Positions 44,800 through 50,860 of a DNA stretch of 50,860 nt are shown here, piece after piece (positions within the stretch are counted from its first letter, which is position 1; each line of letters opens with the position of its first letter). This DNA is from Streptomyces sp. WAC06614 (GTDB lineage: Bacteria > Actinomycetota > Actinomycetes > Streptomycetales > Streptomycetaceae), in the NCBI RefSeq assembly GCF_003949795.1, contig NZ_RPRY01000012.1, positions 1-50,860 of the forward strand. The letters are read 5' to 3'. The translations under genes were made by a program, and so were the position numbers. Under the pieces are notes generated by a model. That model searched no databases and was not told the DNA's origin. It saw only the letters and a list, made by a program, of their open reading frames with translations.

Positions 44800-45450
44800 A
44801 TGGACGAGACCTCCGGAAGGGTCCGGGTGCTGGTGGTGGACGATCACCCCGTGTATCGCGACGGGATCGTCCGTGCCCTCACCGTCAGCGGCAGGGCCGA
44901 GGTGGTGGCCGAGGCGGAGAACGGCGTGGAGGCCCTCGAAATGATCCGCACGCACGCTCCCGACGTCACCGTCATCGACTACTACCTGGGCACCGGGCTC
45001 GACGGCATCGGCGTCGTGCACGCCGCCGTACGCGACCACCTGCCCACCCGGCTGCTGATGCTCTCCGCCAACACGGACAGCTCGGTGGTGTTCAAGGCCG
45101 TCGAGGAGGGCGCCGCGGGCTATCTGCCCAAGGACGCCAACCGTTCGGAGATCGTCGACGCGGTCATCGCCGTGGCCCGGGGGCGCACCGTGATCCCGCC
45201 CGAGCTGGCGGGCGACCTGGCCGGGGAGATCCGCCTGCGGGCCGACCACGACGCCCCGGTGCTCTCCGAGCGGGAACGCCAGGTCCTCCAGGCCTTCGCG
45301 CGCGGCCTGAGCATCCCGCAGACCGCCGGGGAGCTCTTCATCGGCGCCAGCACGGTCAAGACGCACACCCAGCGCCTGTACGAGAAGCTCGGCGTCTCGG
45401 ACCGGGCCGCCGCCGTCGCCGAGGCCATGCGGCGAGGGCTGCTGGAATGA
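44800..45450 (+). CDS. NarL-family response regulator
   Basis: A 216-residue regulator. The receiver starts at VRVLVVDDHPVYRDGIVRAL with the phospho-acceptor Asp in VTVIDYYLG and Lys in YLPKDAN. The LuxR-type helix-turn-helix is LSERERQVLQAFARGLSIPQ to STVKTHTQRLYEKLG. ATG 44800 follows GAGGA. It converges on the histidine kinase gene, its probable partner, and is divergent from the cyclase gene, which it might control. Confidence 0.94.
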   Translation: MDETSGRVRVLVVDDHPVYRDGIVRALTVSGRAEVVAEAENGVEALEMIRTHAPDVTVIDYYLGTGLDGIGVVHAAVRDHLPTRLLMLSANTDSSVVFKAVEEGAAGYLPKDANRSEIVDAVIAVARGRTVIPPELAGDLAGEIRLRADHDAPVLSERERQVLQAFARGLSIPQTAGELFIGASTVKTHTQRLYEKLGVSDRAAAVAEAMRRGLLE

Positions 45451-45465
45451 CCCCCGCCGGGAACC

Positions 45466-45491
45466 GGGACGGGCCGTGGACCACCCGTCCC
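45466..45491. terminator. Bidirectional terminator between regulator and kinase
   Basis: GGGACGGG at 45466-45473 pairs perfectly with CCCGTCCC at 45484-45491 across a 10-base loop. It lies between two convergent stops. Confidence 0.65.
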
Positions 45492-45495
45492 CGGG

Positions 45496-46686
45496 TCACT
45501 GCTGCGGGCCGGTCGCTGCGGGGAGCGTCACCCGCACCGCGGTGCCGCGCTCGGTGGGGAGGTAGGTGAGCGTGCCGCCGGCCGCCTCGACGCGGGCGCG
45601 CAGCGAGGCGACGCCGATGTGGCCCTGGGCGAGCCGCTGCTCCAGGACGGACGGATCGAACCCGGAACCGTCGTCGACGACCTCCAGCGTGACCTGCTGC
45701 GGTGACTGCCGCAGAGCCAGGTGCAGGTGCGAGGCCCCCGCGTGCTTCATGACGTTGGCCACCAGCTCGCGGGCCACCGTGAACAGCAGCCTGTCGTAGC
45801 CGGTGGGGTGCTCGTCGACGTCATGGGACACCGTCAGGCCTCGCCCCTCGGCCGACGCGAGCAGTCGGCGCAGGGCGGTGGCGAGGCCTGCGGACTCCAG
45901 CACGTCGGGGTGCATCTCCGAGGTCATCCGGCGCAGTGCCAGGGAGACGTCCTGGAGCGTCTCGTCCGCGCGCCGCAGGTCTTCGGCGGCCGCCGTCGTG
46001 CCGAAGTCCTGCAGGTCCTGCCGGGCCGCGAGCAGGGACTGCAGGGCCTCCTCGTGAAGGGCCTCGGCGAGCCGCCGCCGCTGGTCGTCCTCCGCGGTCA
46101 TCACCTGGCGCAGCAACAGGGAGCGGCTGTCCAGCAGCTCGCCGATGCGGTACGTCCGTGCCCTCTGCATGTCCGTGATGGTCAGGACCAGCAGGCACAG
46201 CGCCACGTGGCACAGGATCAGGACCGTGAGCGTGGCCGCCGGCAGCGTCCGCGTCATGACCGGGTCGGACACGACGGCGAGCGTGAAGGCGACCACGTTG
46301 CAGCCCAGTGCCACCAGGGTGTTGGTGCGGCGCAGGTTGAAGGCGGAGAACACCGGGAGGATGAACAGGAGCAGCAGCAGCAGGTAGGCGGGGCTGGTCA
46401 GCTCCAGGAGCAGGAACGTGGTCACCACGTCCAGGACCCCTCCCAGCGCGGCCACGAGGACGAAGTGGCGCACAGGGGGCCGCCGCACCCAGAGCAGCAT
46501 GCTCCCCAGGGCGATCAGGACGTAGACGGCGAGGATGCCGAGCAGGGGCGGCCACTGGCTGCGGGGAACCCCGGCGCAGACTGCCGCGGCGAGAAGGGCC
46601 GCGAAGACGAGCCGCAACGCGCTGCGCAGCCGCTGGATGCGGTCCGCGTAGTCGGCGAGCACCCGGTCCGTGAGGGAGGGCGTCAT
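45496..46686 (-). CDS. NarL-type sensor histidine kinase
   Basis: A 396-residue kinase. The N-terminal part has about six membrane segments (residues about 25-160) with very short loops, as in sensors of membrane state. The HisKA_3-type dimerisation helix has His in RRLAEALHEEALQSLL. The ATPase domain has N-box VARELVANVMKHA and DDGSGFD. ATG 46686 follows GAGGT; the frame is open to 46731. It is the likely partner of the convergent response regulator. Confidence 0.92.
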   Translation of the reverse strand: MTPSLTDRVLADYADRIQRLRSALRLVFAALLAAAVCAGVPRSQWPPLLGILAVYVLIALGSMLLWVRRPPVRHFVLVAALGGVLDVVTTFLLLELTSPAYLLLLLLFILPVFSAFNLRRTNTLVALGCNVVAFTLAVVSDPVMTRTLPAATLTVLILCHVALCLLVLTITDMQRARTYRIGELLDSRSLLLRQVMTAEDDQRRRLAEALHEEALQSLLAARQDLQDFGTTAAAEDLRRADETLQDVSLALRRMTSEMHPDVLESAGLATALRRLLASAEGRGLTVSHDVDEHPTGYDRLLFTVARELVANVMKHAGASHLHLALRQSPQQVTLEVVDDGSGFDPSVLEQRLAQGHIGVASLRARVEAAGGTLTYLPTERGTAVRVTLPAATGPQQ

Positions 46687-46749
46687 GGTGACCTCACGCC
46701 CCAGTATCCGGCCGCCCCCGGAGGCGGGCAATCCCGCCCCGTGGCCCGC

Positions 46750-47205
46750 CTACGCCCCGGCCGGTGCGGGGCCGTCCTGTTCGAGCTGTCGGACCGCTCG
46801 GGTGAGGTCGCGCAGCAGGGCTCGTGCCGCGGTGATGTCGGCCTCGTCGATCCGGGCGGTGATGCGCCGGTGGGACGCCTCTGCCCGTGCCGTGATGGCC
46901 CGCAGGACCTGGTGGCCCTCGGGGGTCAAGCTGAGCAGGGGCGAGGTGCGGTGGTCGGGGTTGGGGGCGAAGGCGGCCAGGCCGTCGTGGGTGAGGTCGT
47001 TGGCGATGCGCTGGACGTTCTGGCGGGCCACGCCCAGCCGGCGGGCCGCGCTGGGGACGGTCATGGGTTGCTCGGAGACCACGCTGAGGACCTGCCAGCG
47101 CGCCTGGGTCTGGCCCTCGGCAGCCGCGATGGCCTCCCCGGACCGGCGCAGCGCCCCGGCGGCCTCGAAGACGTCGGCGACCAGCAGGGCCATCTCGTCG
47201 GACAT
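46750..47205 (-). CDS. MarR-family transcriptional regulator
   Basis: A 151-residue winged-helix repressor. The recognition region is MTVPSAARRLGVARQNVQRI and the wing follows in NPDHRTSPLLSLTPEGHQVL. ATG 47205 has GGAGG 8 bases upstream; GTG 47211 is two codons earlier. It is divergent from a DUF1398 gene, and the shared 98-base region holds a dyad. Autoregulation and control of that gene are likely. Confidence 0.9.
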   Translation of the reverse strand: MSDEMALLVADVFEAAGALRRSGEAIAAAEGQTQARWQVLSVVSEQPMTVPSAARRLGVARQNVQRIANDLTHDGLAAFAPNPDHRTSPLLSLTPEGHQVLRAITARAEASHRRITARIDEADITAARALLRDLTRAVRQLEQDGPAPAGA

Positions 47206-47221
47206 GTCCACACCCTCCAGA

Positions 47222-47237
47222 TTGACAACATGATGTC
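47222..47237. promoter_or_regulatory. TTGACA box and dyad, candidate MarR operator
   Basis: TTGACA at 47222-47227 matches a -35 box on the plus strand. GACA-N-CATG-N-TGTC at 47224-47237 is a near-perfect palindrome overlapping it. Overlap of a dyad with a promoter between MarR and its divergent neighbour is the usual operator layout. Confidence 0.5.
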
Positions 47238-47303
47238 TAGATGGAACTCTGGTGTCATCTTACCGAAGATGCCGGGAGGCACATCCCACCCGAGGAGCAT
47301 GCG

Positions 47304-47717
47304 ATGAGCACCGCGATCGAGAACCTGAGGGCGGCCCAGGAACGGGCGGCGACCGTCCGGCCGAAGGTCGGCGGATTCCCCTACCTCGCCGAGGCCCTGC
47401 GGCAGGCCGGCGTGCGCACGTACCGCTGCACCGTGCCCGCCGGTGCGAGCCTCTACGTCACCGACGCCGGCCCGGTGGCCACGCAGACCGCGCCGATTGT
47501 GGACGGCGCGGTGGACGTCGCCCCCTGGGACGAGGCAGCCCTCGTCGCGGCCATCCGCGCCGACCAGGCGGGCCGGACCGGCTACCCGGAGTTCGTGAGC
47601 GCCTGCTGGAACGCCGGCGTCCTCCACTACGAGGTCGACCTCGCGGCCCGCACCTGCACCTACTACGGCGCGCTGGGCGACTCGTACACCGAGTCCTACC
47701 CGCACGTCGACATCTGA
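47304..47717 (+). CDS. DUF1398 family protein
   Basis: A 137-residue soluble protein. FPYLAEALRQAGVRTYRCTV, YPEFVSACWNAGVLHYEVDL and CTYYGALGDSYTESYP are the conserved blocks of DUF1398, whose function is unknown. ATG 47304 follows GAGGAG. It is probably the main target of the divergent MarR regulator. Confidence 0.88.
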   Translation: MSTAIENLRAAQERAATVRPKVGGFPYLAEALRQAGVRTYRCTVPAGASLYVTDAGPVATQTAPIVDGAVDVAPWDEAALVAAIRADQAGRTGYPEFVSACWNAGVLHYEVDLAARTCTYYGALGDSYTESYPHVDI

Positions 47718-47781
47718 GTCGGCGGCGACCCGCCCTGCCCGTTCCCACCCCGCCCGTCCCGCCCCGGAGACACGGCCCCGT

Positions 47782-48822
47782 TCACGGCGTGGAGTGCCGC
47801 TCCAGGTCGTCGAGGATCTGCTGGAACGGCCGGCGGAGGGCCGTGGCCGCGGGGCGGCCGTCGGCGCGGGCGTAGGCCATGAGCTGTTCGCGGGCCGCGG
47901 TCCGGGCCTGCCAGGGGCGGTCCCCGTCCAGGGTGTCCGCGATCGCCTCGGCGGTCGACGCGGCAAGTGCGGGCAGCCGGTGGCGGGCGTCGGTGAGCAC
48001 CTCGGTGAGGTCCTCCCGGCCGGTGAACGCGGCGGTCTCCCTGGCCAGGGTCGTCAGGTGCGGGGTGAGTCCGTCTGCGGTGGCGACATTGCGGGCCAGG
48101 CGTGCGACCGTGTCGCGTTGCCGGCGGCGCAGGGGGTTGAACCGCATGGCGCGTTCGGCCTTGCGGGCCAGGACGGCGTGGCCGTGAACGGCTTCGACGT
48201 GACCGCTGACGGCGGTGAGGTTGTCACGGGCCGCCCCGGGGTCGGTGCCGAGGACCGCGGCGGTGCCGATGAGGGCCTGGGTGAGGTGGGCCCGGGACTC
48301 CTCGACGAGGACGGTGAGGGCGTGCCGGGGGTCGGGGGGCCACAGCAGCGGCGCCAGCAGGATCGTCACGACCGCGCCGGCTGCGGTCTCCCAGAGGCGG
48401 TGGAGGGCGTAGGCGTCGGGGGAAGTGCTGGCGAAGACCAGCAGGGAGGAGGCCGGGACCTGGACGTTCACACCGCCGCCGGCCGGCAGGAACAATCCGA
48501 CGACCAGACCCAGGGCCACGACCAGCGCGAGCGCGGCGGTCGAGGGGTGCAGGACGTTCAGCACGGCGATGCCGATCGCCACGCCCGCGACGACGCCCAG
48601 CACGCGCTGGAGGGAGGTGGCCAGGGCGTTCAGCGGATCGCCACGCAGGGCGACGAGCGGGACGATCGCGGCGTAGACGGGCGGCTGGTCGGCCCCCAGC
48701 CACAGGGCCGCCTGCCAGGCGACGACCACGGTGACGACGATCCGTGCAGCGGCCGGTCCCTCGGTGACGAGGACGTCCCGGGCCCGGCCGAAGATCGGCG
48801 TGAGTACGCCGGGTCCGTTCAT
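47782..48822 (-). CDS. FUSC-family membrane protein
   Basis: A 346-residue protein with a hydrophobic N-terminal half of about six membrane segments (ARIVVTVVVAWQAALWLG, QRVLGVVAGVAIGIAVL) and a charged, helical C-terminal half. This is the layout of the fusaric-acid-resistance/aromatic-acid-exporter-like family, which is linked to efflux of aromatic acids. ATG 48822 is the start. It has no obvious operon partner. Confidence 0.83.
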   Translation of the reverse strand: MNGPGVLTPIFGRARDVLVTEGPAAARIVVTVVVAWQAALWLGADQPPVYAAIVPLVALRGDPLNALATSLQRVLGVVAGVAIGIAVLNVLHPSTAALALVVALGLVVGLFLPAGGGVNVQVPASSLLVFASTSPDAYALHRLWETAAGAVVTILLAPLLWPPDPRHALTVLVEESRAHLTQALIGTAAVLGTDPGAARDNLTAVSGHVEAVHGHAVLARKAERAMRFNPLRRRQRDTVARLARNVATADGLTPHLTTLARETAAFTGREDLTEVLTDARHRLPALAASTAEAIADTLDGDRPWQARTAAREQLMAYARADGRPAATALRRPFQQILDDLERHSTP

Positions 48823-49118
48823 CCGTCGAGTCTGTTCATCCGCGGTGGCCCTTCGTTTCCCGCAGCACAGCGTGACGGCCGGACGACCCGGACCGTCCCA
48901 TTACGCCGAACGCGGTATGCCGCACACCATCACACCGGCCGGAGCCCGGCCTCGGCAGTGCCCGACGGGCAGACGGATGGGCGACCTTTCGGTCGGGCCG
49001 ACACTCATGGCACCCGGACGGGTGAACCCGCCCGGGTTCCGGCGACCGGAGGCCGTCAGGCGCGCGGGGACTGGGCAAGGTGACCAGCGACCGTGTCGCC
49101 GCACCCGCTGGAGGACCC

Positions 49119-49913
49119 ATGCTCGGCACCGCCTTCCGTACCGGCTCGCCCAACTGGCTCGACCTCGGCAGCCCCGACACCGGCGCGGCTGCTGCCTTCT
49201 ACGGGGCGGTCTTCGGTTGGGAGTTCGTCTCCGCAGGCCCCGAGGCGGGCGGGTACGGCTTCTTCCGGCTCGGCGGGAAGACCGTTGCCGCTCTCGGCCC
49301 GCTCACCGAGGAGGGCGCGTACTCGGCGTGGATGGTGCACTTCCAGAGCCCCGACATCCAGGCCACCACCGAGGCGGTGCGGGCCGGGGGCGGGAGCGTG
49401 CGGATGGAGCCCATGGACGTCATGGGCGAGGGCTGGCTGGCCCAGTTCACCGATCCGCAGGGTGCGCAGTTCGCCTCCTGGCAGCCCGCGCGGACCGGTG
49501 GGCTGGAGGCGGCCTCCGAGGAGAACACCCTGGTGTGGGTGGAGCTCCACGTACCGGACCCCGTCGCCGCGATCCGCTTCTACGCCGGGGTGTTCGGGTG
49601 GCGGTACATCGAGAGGGAGGTTCCCGGGATGACGTACCGGGTGCTGAGCATCGGCGAGGGGGACCAGGAGGAGGGATCCTTCGGCGGGGTGGCGCCGCAG
49701 GGTGAGGGCGCGGGCGGCGGATCGTCGATGGTGACGCGCTGGGTGCCGTACTTCCACGTGACGGACGTGGACGCGACCGTCTCGGTGGTCGAGGGGAACG
49801 GTGGCGGGGTGCTGATGCCGGCGGTGGACGTGCCCGACGTCGGCCGGATCGCGTGGGCCTCCGACCCGGCCGGCGCCGTGTTCGCGCTCCTGAAGCCGGC
49901 CCCCGGGATGTAG
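49119..49913 (+). CDS. Two-domain VOC/glyoxalase-like protein
   Basis: A 264-residue protein with two similar VOC modules. The first runs from SPNWLDLGSPDTGAAAAFYG to FTDPQGAQFASWQP. The second runs from TLVWVELHVPDPVAAIRFYA to ASDPAGAVFALLKP. This is the common actinobacterial Cfp30B-like type, of unknown substrate. ATG 49119 follows GGAGG; GTG 49080 is in frame 13 codons upstream with a weaker site. Confidence 0.88.
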   Translation: MLGTAFRTGSPNWLDLGSPDTGAAAAFYGAVFGWEFVSAGPEAGGYGFFRLGGKTVAALGPLTEEGAYSAWMVHFQSPDIQATTEAVRAGGGSVRMEPMDVMGEGWLAQFTDPQGAQFASWQPARTGGLEAASEENTLVWVELHVPDPVAAIRFYAGVFGWRYIEREVPGMTYRVLSIGEGDQEEGSFGGVAPQGEGAGGGSSMVTRWVPYFHVTDVDATVSVVEGNGGGVLMPAVDVPDVGRIAWASDPAGAVFALLKPAPGM

Positions 49914-49941
49914 CGGGACGGGTGCGGCCGGTGCGTCCCGC
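49913..49941. terminator. Terminator after the two-domain VOC gene
   Basis: GCGGGACG at 49913-49920, which begins in the stop codon, pairs perfectly with CGTCCCGC at 49934-49941. Confidence 0.55.
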
Positions 49942-49954
49942 CGGCCGGCGGCCC

Positions 49955-50218
49955 TCAGGTCCAGGCGTCGACCTGGTCGCGTAGGGACCACATCGGATGA
50001 CCCAGGCCGAGGAGGGAGTTCTCCTCCACGTTGCCGGGGTCGGTCGGTGCCTTCCTCCGCGTGTTCGTCAGCACCGCCAGGCCATAGCCGTCTGCGGTGC
50101 GGGCCATGAAGGAGTTGGTCCCCGGCAGATCCCCGGTGTGGAAGATCGATCCTCCATAGGTCTGCCATCCCAGCGCGTGGTGGTCGGCCACCGGCGTATG
50201 GGGGCCGCTCCGCCTCAC
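49955..50218 (-). pseudogene. C-terminal remnant of a serine hydrolase
   Basis: An 87-codon frame whose protein reads HALGWQTYGG, then FHTGDLPGTNSFMARTADGYGLAVLTN. This is the last part of a class C beta-lactamase-type hydrolase, with HTGDLPG at the KTG/HxG motif. The Ser-x-x-Lys and Tyr-x-Asn regions are absent, and a TGA stands directly before the first possible start, GTG 50218. It is most likely a decayed gene fragment. Confidence 0.7.
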
Positions 50219-50264
50219 TCAAGACGCTAGGACCCATCTGCCGCACCCGCATCAGGGTGTCGGG

Positions 50265-50860
50265 TCAAGCCCGGGGGTCGGCGCAGTGGTGTCGGCCGGG
50301 CTTGATGACGGTGGGATCGCCGGCGGTGTGGGTGGCCTTGTCGCCGCCCCCGGTGACGTCGGCGGTGTTGACGACGCGGCGCCGGTCGCCTCTCTCGCCG
50401 CCGGGGGTGACGGAGGGGGAACTCCGGCCGAAGTCGTGGTCCTTGCCGCTGCAGAGGACTTCGACGGTCAGGGTGATGGGCGGGTAGCTGCGGTTGGGGA
50501 GGAGGGCGTCGCTGCGGTGGCAGGTGAGAGTGGCCAGGGCGCACGTCCACCCCCGGCCGGTGATGTCACGTGCCTTCAGAGCGCGGGGAAGCCTGTCGTG
50601 GACCGTGACGGGGGAACCGTCCGTCGCGCCGGGCCCGCTGTTGCCCACCGTGATGGTGTAGACACCCCGCCGGCCTTGGACGAAACGCCCGGTGTGCGTC
50701 TTGGCGATGGTCAAGGCGGGGGAGGGCACGGCGTAGGAGATGGTCACCTGGCCGTTGTGGTTCGCCGTCCCGATCGGCGACGACGCGAAGCTGGTGCCGG
50801 TGCCCGACGCGAAACTGCTTCCTCCCCCTCCTCCTCCGCCGCCCCCACCCGGCGCGAAGG
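50265..50860 (-). CDS. Glycine-rich, DUF11-repeat surface protein, 5' end beyond window
   Basis: The frame is open from the stop at 50265 to the end of the window. In order it has a run of ten Gly, SSFASGTGTSFASSPIGTAN, GQVTISYAVPSP, and one DUF11-type repeat (YTITVGNSGPGATDG, VVNTADVTGGGDKATHTAG). The pattern is that of exported Streptomyces surface proteins with a Gly-rich domain. An internal GTG at 50747 is not the true start. The contig probably ends here because of the Gly-rich repeat. Confidence 0.75.
   Translation of the reverse strand, partial: FAPGGGGGGGGGGSSFASGTGTSFASSPIGTANHNGQVTISYAVPSPALTIAKTHTGRFVQGRRGVYTITVGNSGPGATDGSPVTVHDRLPRALKARDITGRGWTCALATLTCHRSDALLPNRSYPPITLTVEVLCSGKDHDFGRSSPSVTPGGERGDRRRVVNTADVTGGGDKATHTAGDPTVIKPGRHHCADPRA

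Overview
The window is high-GC actinobacterial DNA, almost certainly from Streptomyces or a close relative. Coding frames carry G or C at nearly every third position, GTG and TTG starts are common, and the gene content is typical: melC1/melC2 tyrosinase, a gluABCD-type transporter, paired CorC-like proteins and a LuxR-type regulator divergent from a secreted M4 protease. No rRNA, tRNA, CRISPR array or complete insertion sequence was seen. Both ends look like contig ends. Base 1 opens a perfect fold-back with 51-base arms, and the last bases run into a glycine-rich low-complexity coding tract.

Layout. 1-5.2 kb: a truncated secreted SH3-like protein, a carboxylate-amine ligase (YbdK family) with an apparent internal deletion, a secreted serine hydrolase, a small membrane protein, and an F-box-like/beta-helix protein. 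5.3-13.4 kb: a signalling and redox island. It holds a response regulator fused to a class III nucleotide cyclase, a DUF1059 protein, a GAF-GAF hybrid histidine kinase with two receiver domains, a separate HPt protein, a stand-alone cyclic-nucleotide-binding protein, and an 868-residue membrane iron-sulfur/FAD oxidoreductase whose gene overlaps or abuts the preceding one. 13.5-16.6 kb: a PiT phosphate transporter, a DHA2 exporter and a small ORF. 16.7-22.3 kb: M4 protease, divergent LuxR regulator and POT peptide transporter. 22.6-26.4 kb: tyrosinase operon and two CorC-like proteins. 26.6-29.6 kb: aldo/keto reductase, a 608-base gap with strong hairpins, and zwf. 29.6-32.1 kb: an 826-residue protein of unknown function with a hydrophobic hairpin. 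32.3-35.5 kb: a gluABCD-type ABC transporter with a one-base frameshift in gluD. 35.7-44.6 kb: a carbohydrate/cyclitol set made of an alditol-oxidase relative, a pyranose-oxidase-like GMC enzyme, an aldo/keto reductase, a sugar porter, a zinc alcohol dehydrogenase, a VOC protein and a sedoheptulose 7-phosphate cyclase. 44.8-50.9 kb: a NarL-type two-component pair, MarR plus DUF1398, a FUSC membrane protein, a two-domain VOC protein, a serine-hydrolase remnant and a partial glycine-rich DUF11 protein.

How the genes may work together. The most interesting unit is 5.3-13.4 kb. The kinase lacks an HPt domain and the HPt protein lies 25 bases from its end. The nearby response regulator has a cyclase output, and the same block encodes a cyclic-nucleotide-binding protein coupled to a transmembrane electron-transfer enzyme. 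I infer a phosphorelay that controls cyclic-nucleotide synthesis, which in turn acts on a redox enzyme. The second unit is 37.3-44.6 kb, where a C7-cyclitol-forming cyclase, a VOC protein and several oxidoreductases suggest an uncharacterised cyclitol or sugar-oxidation pathway.
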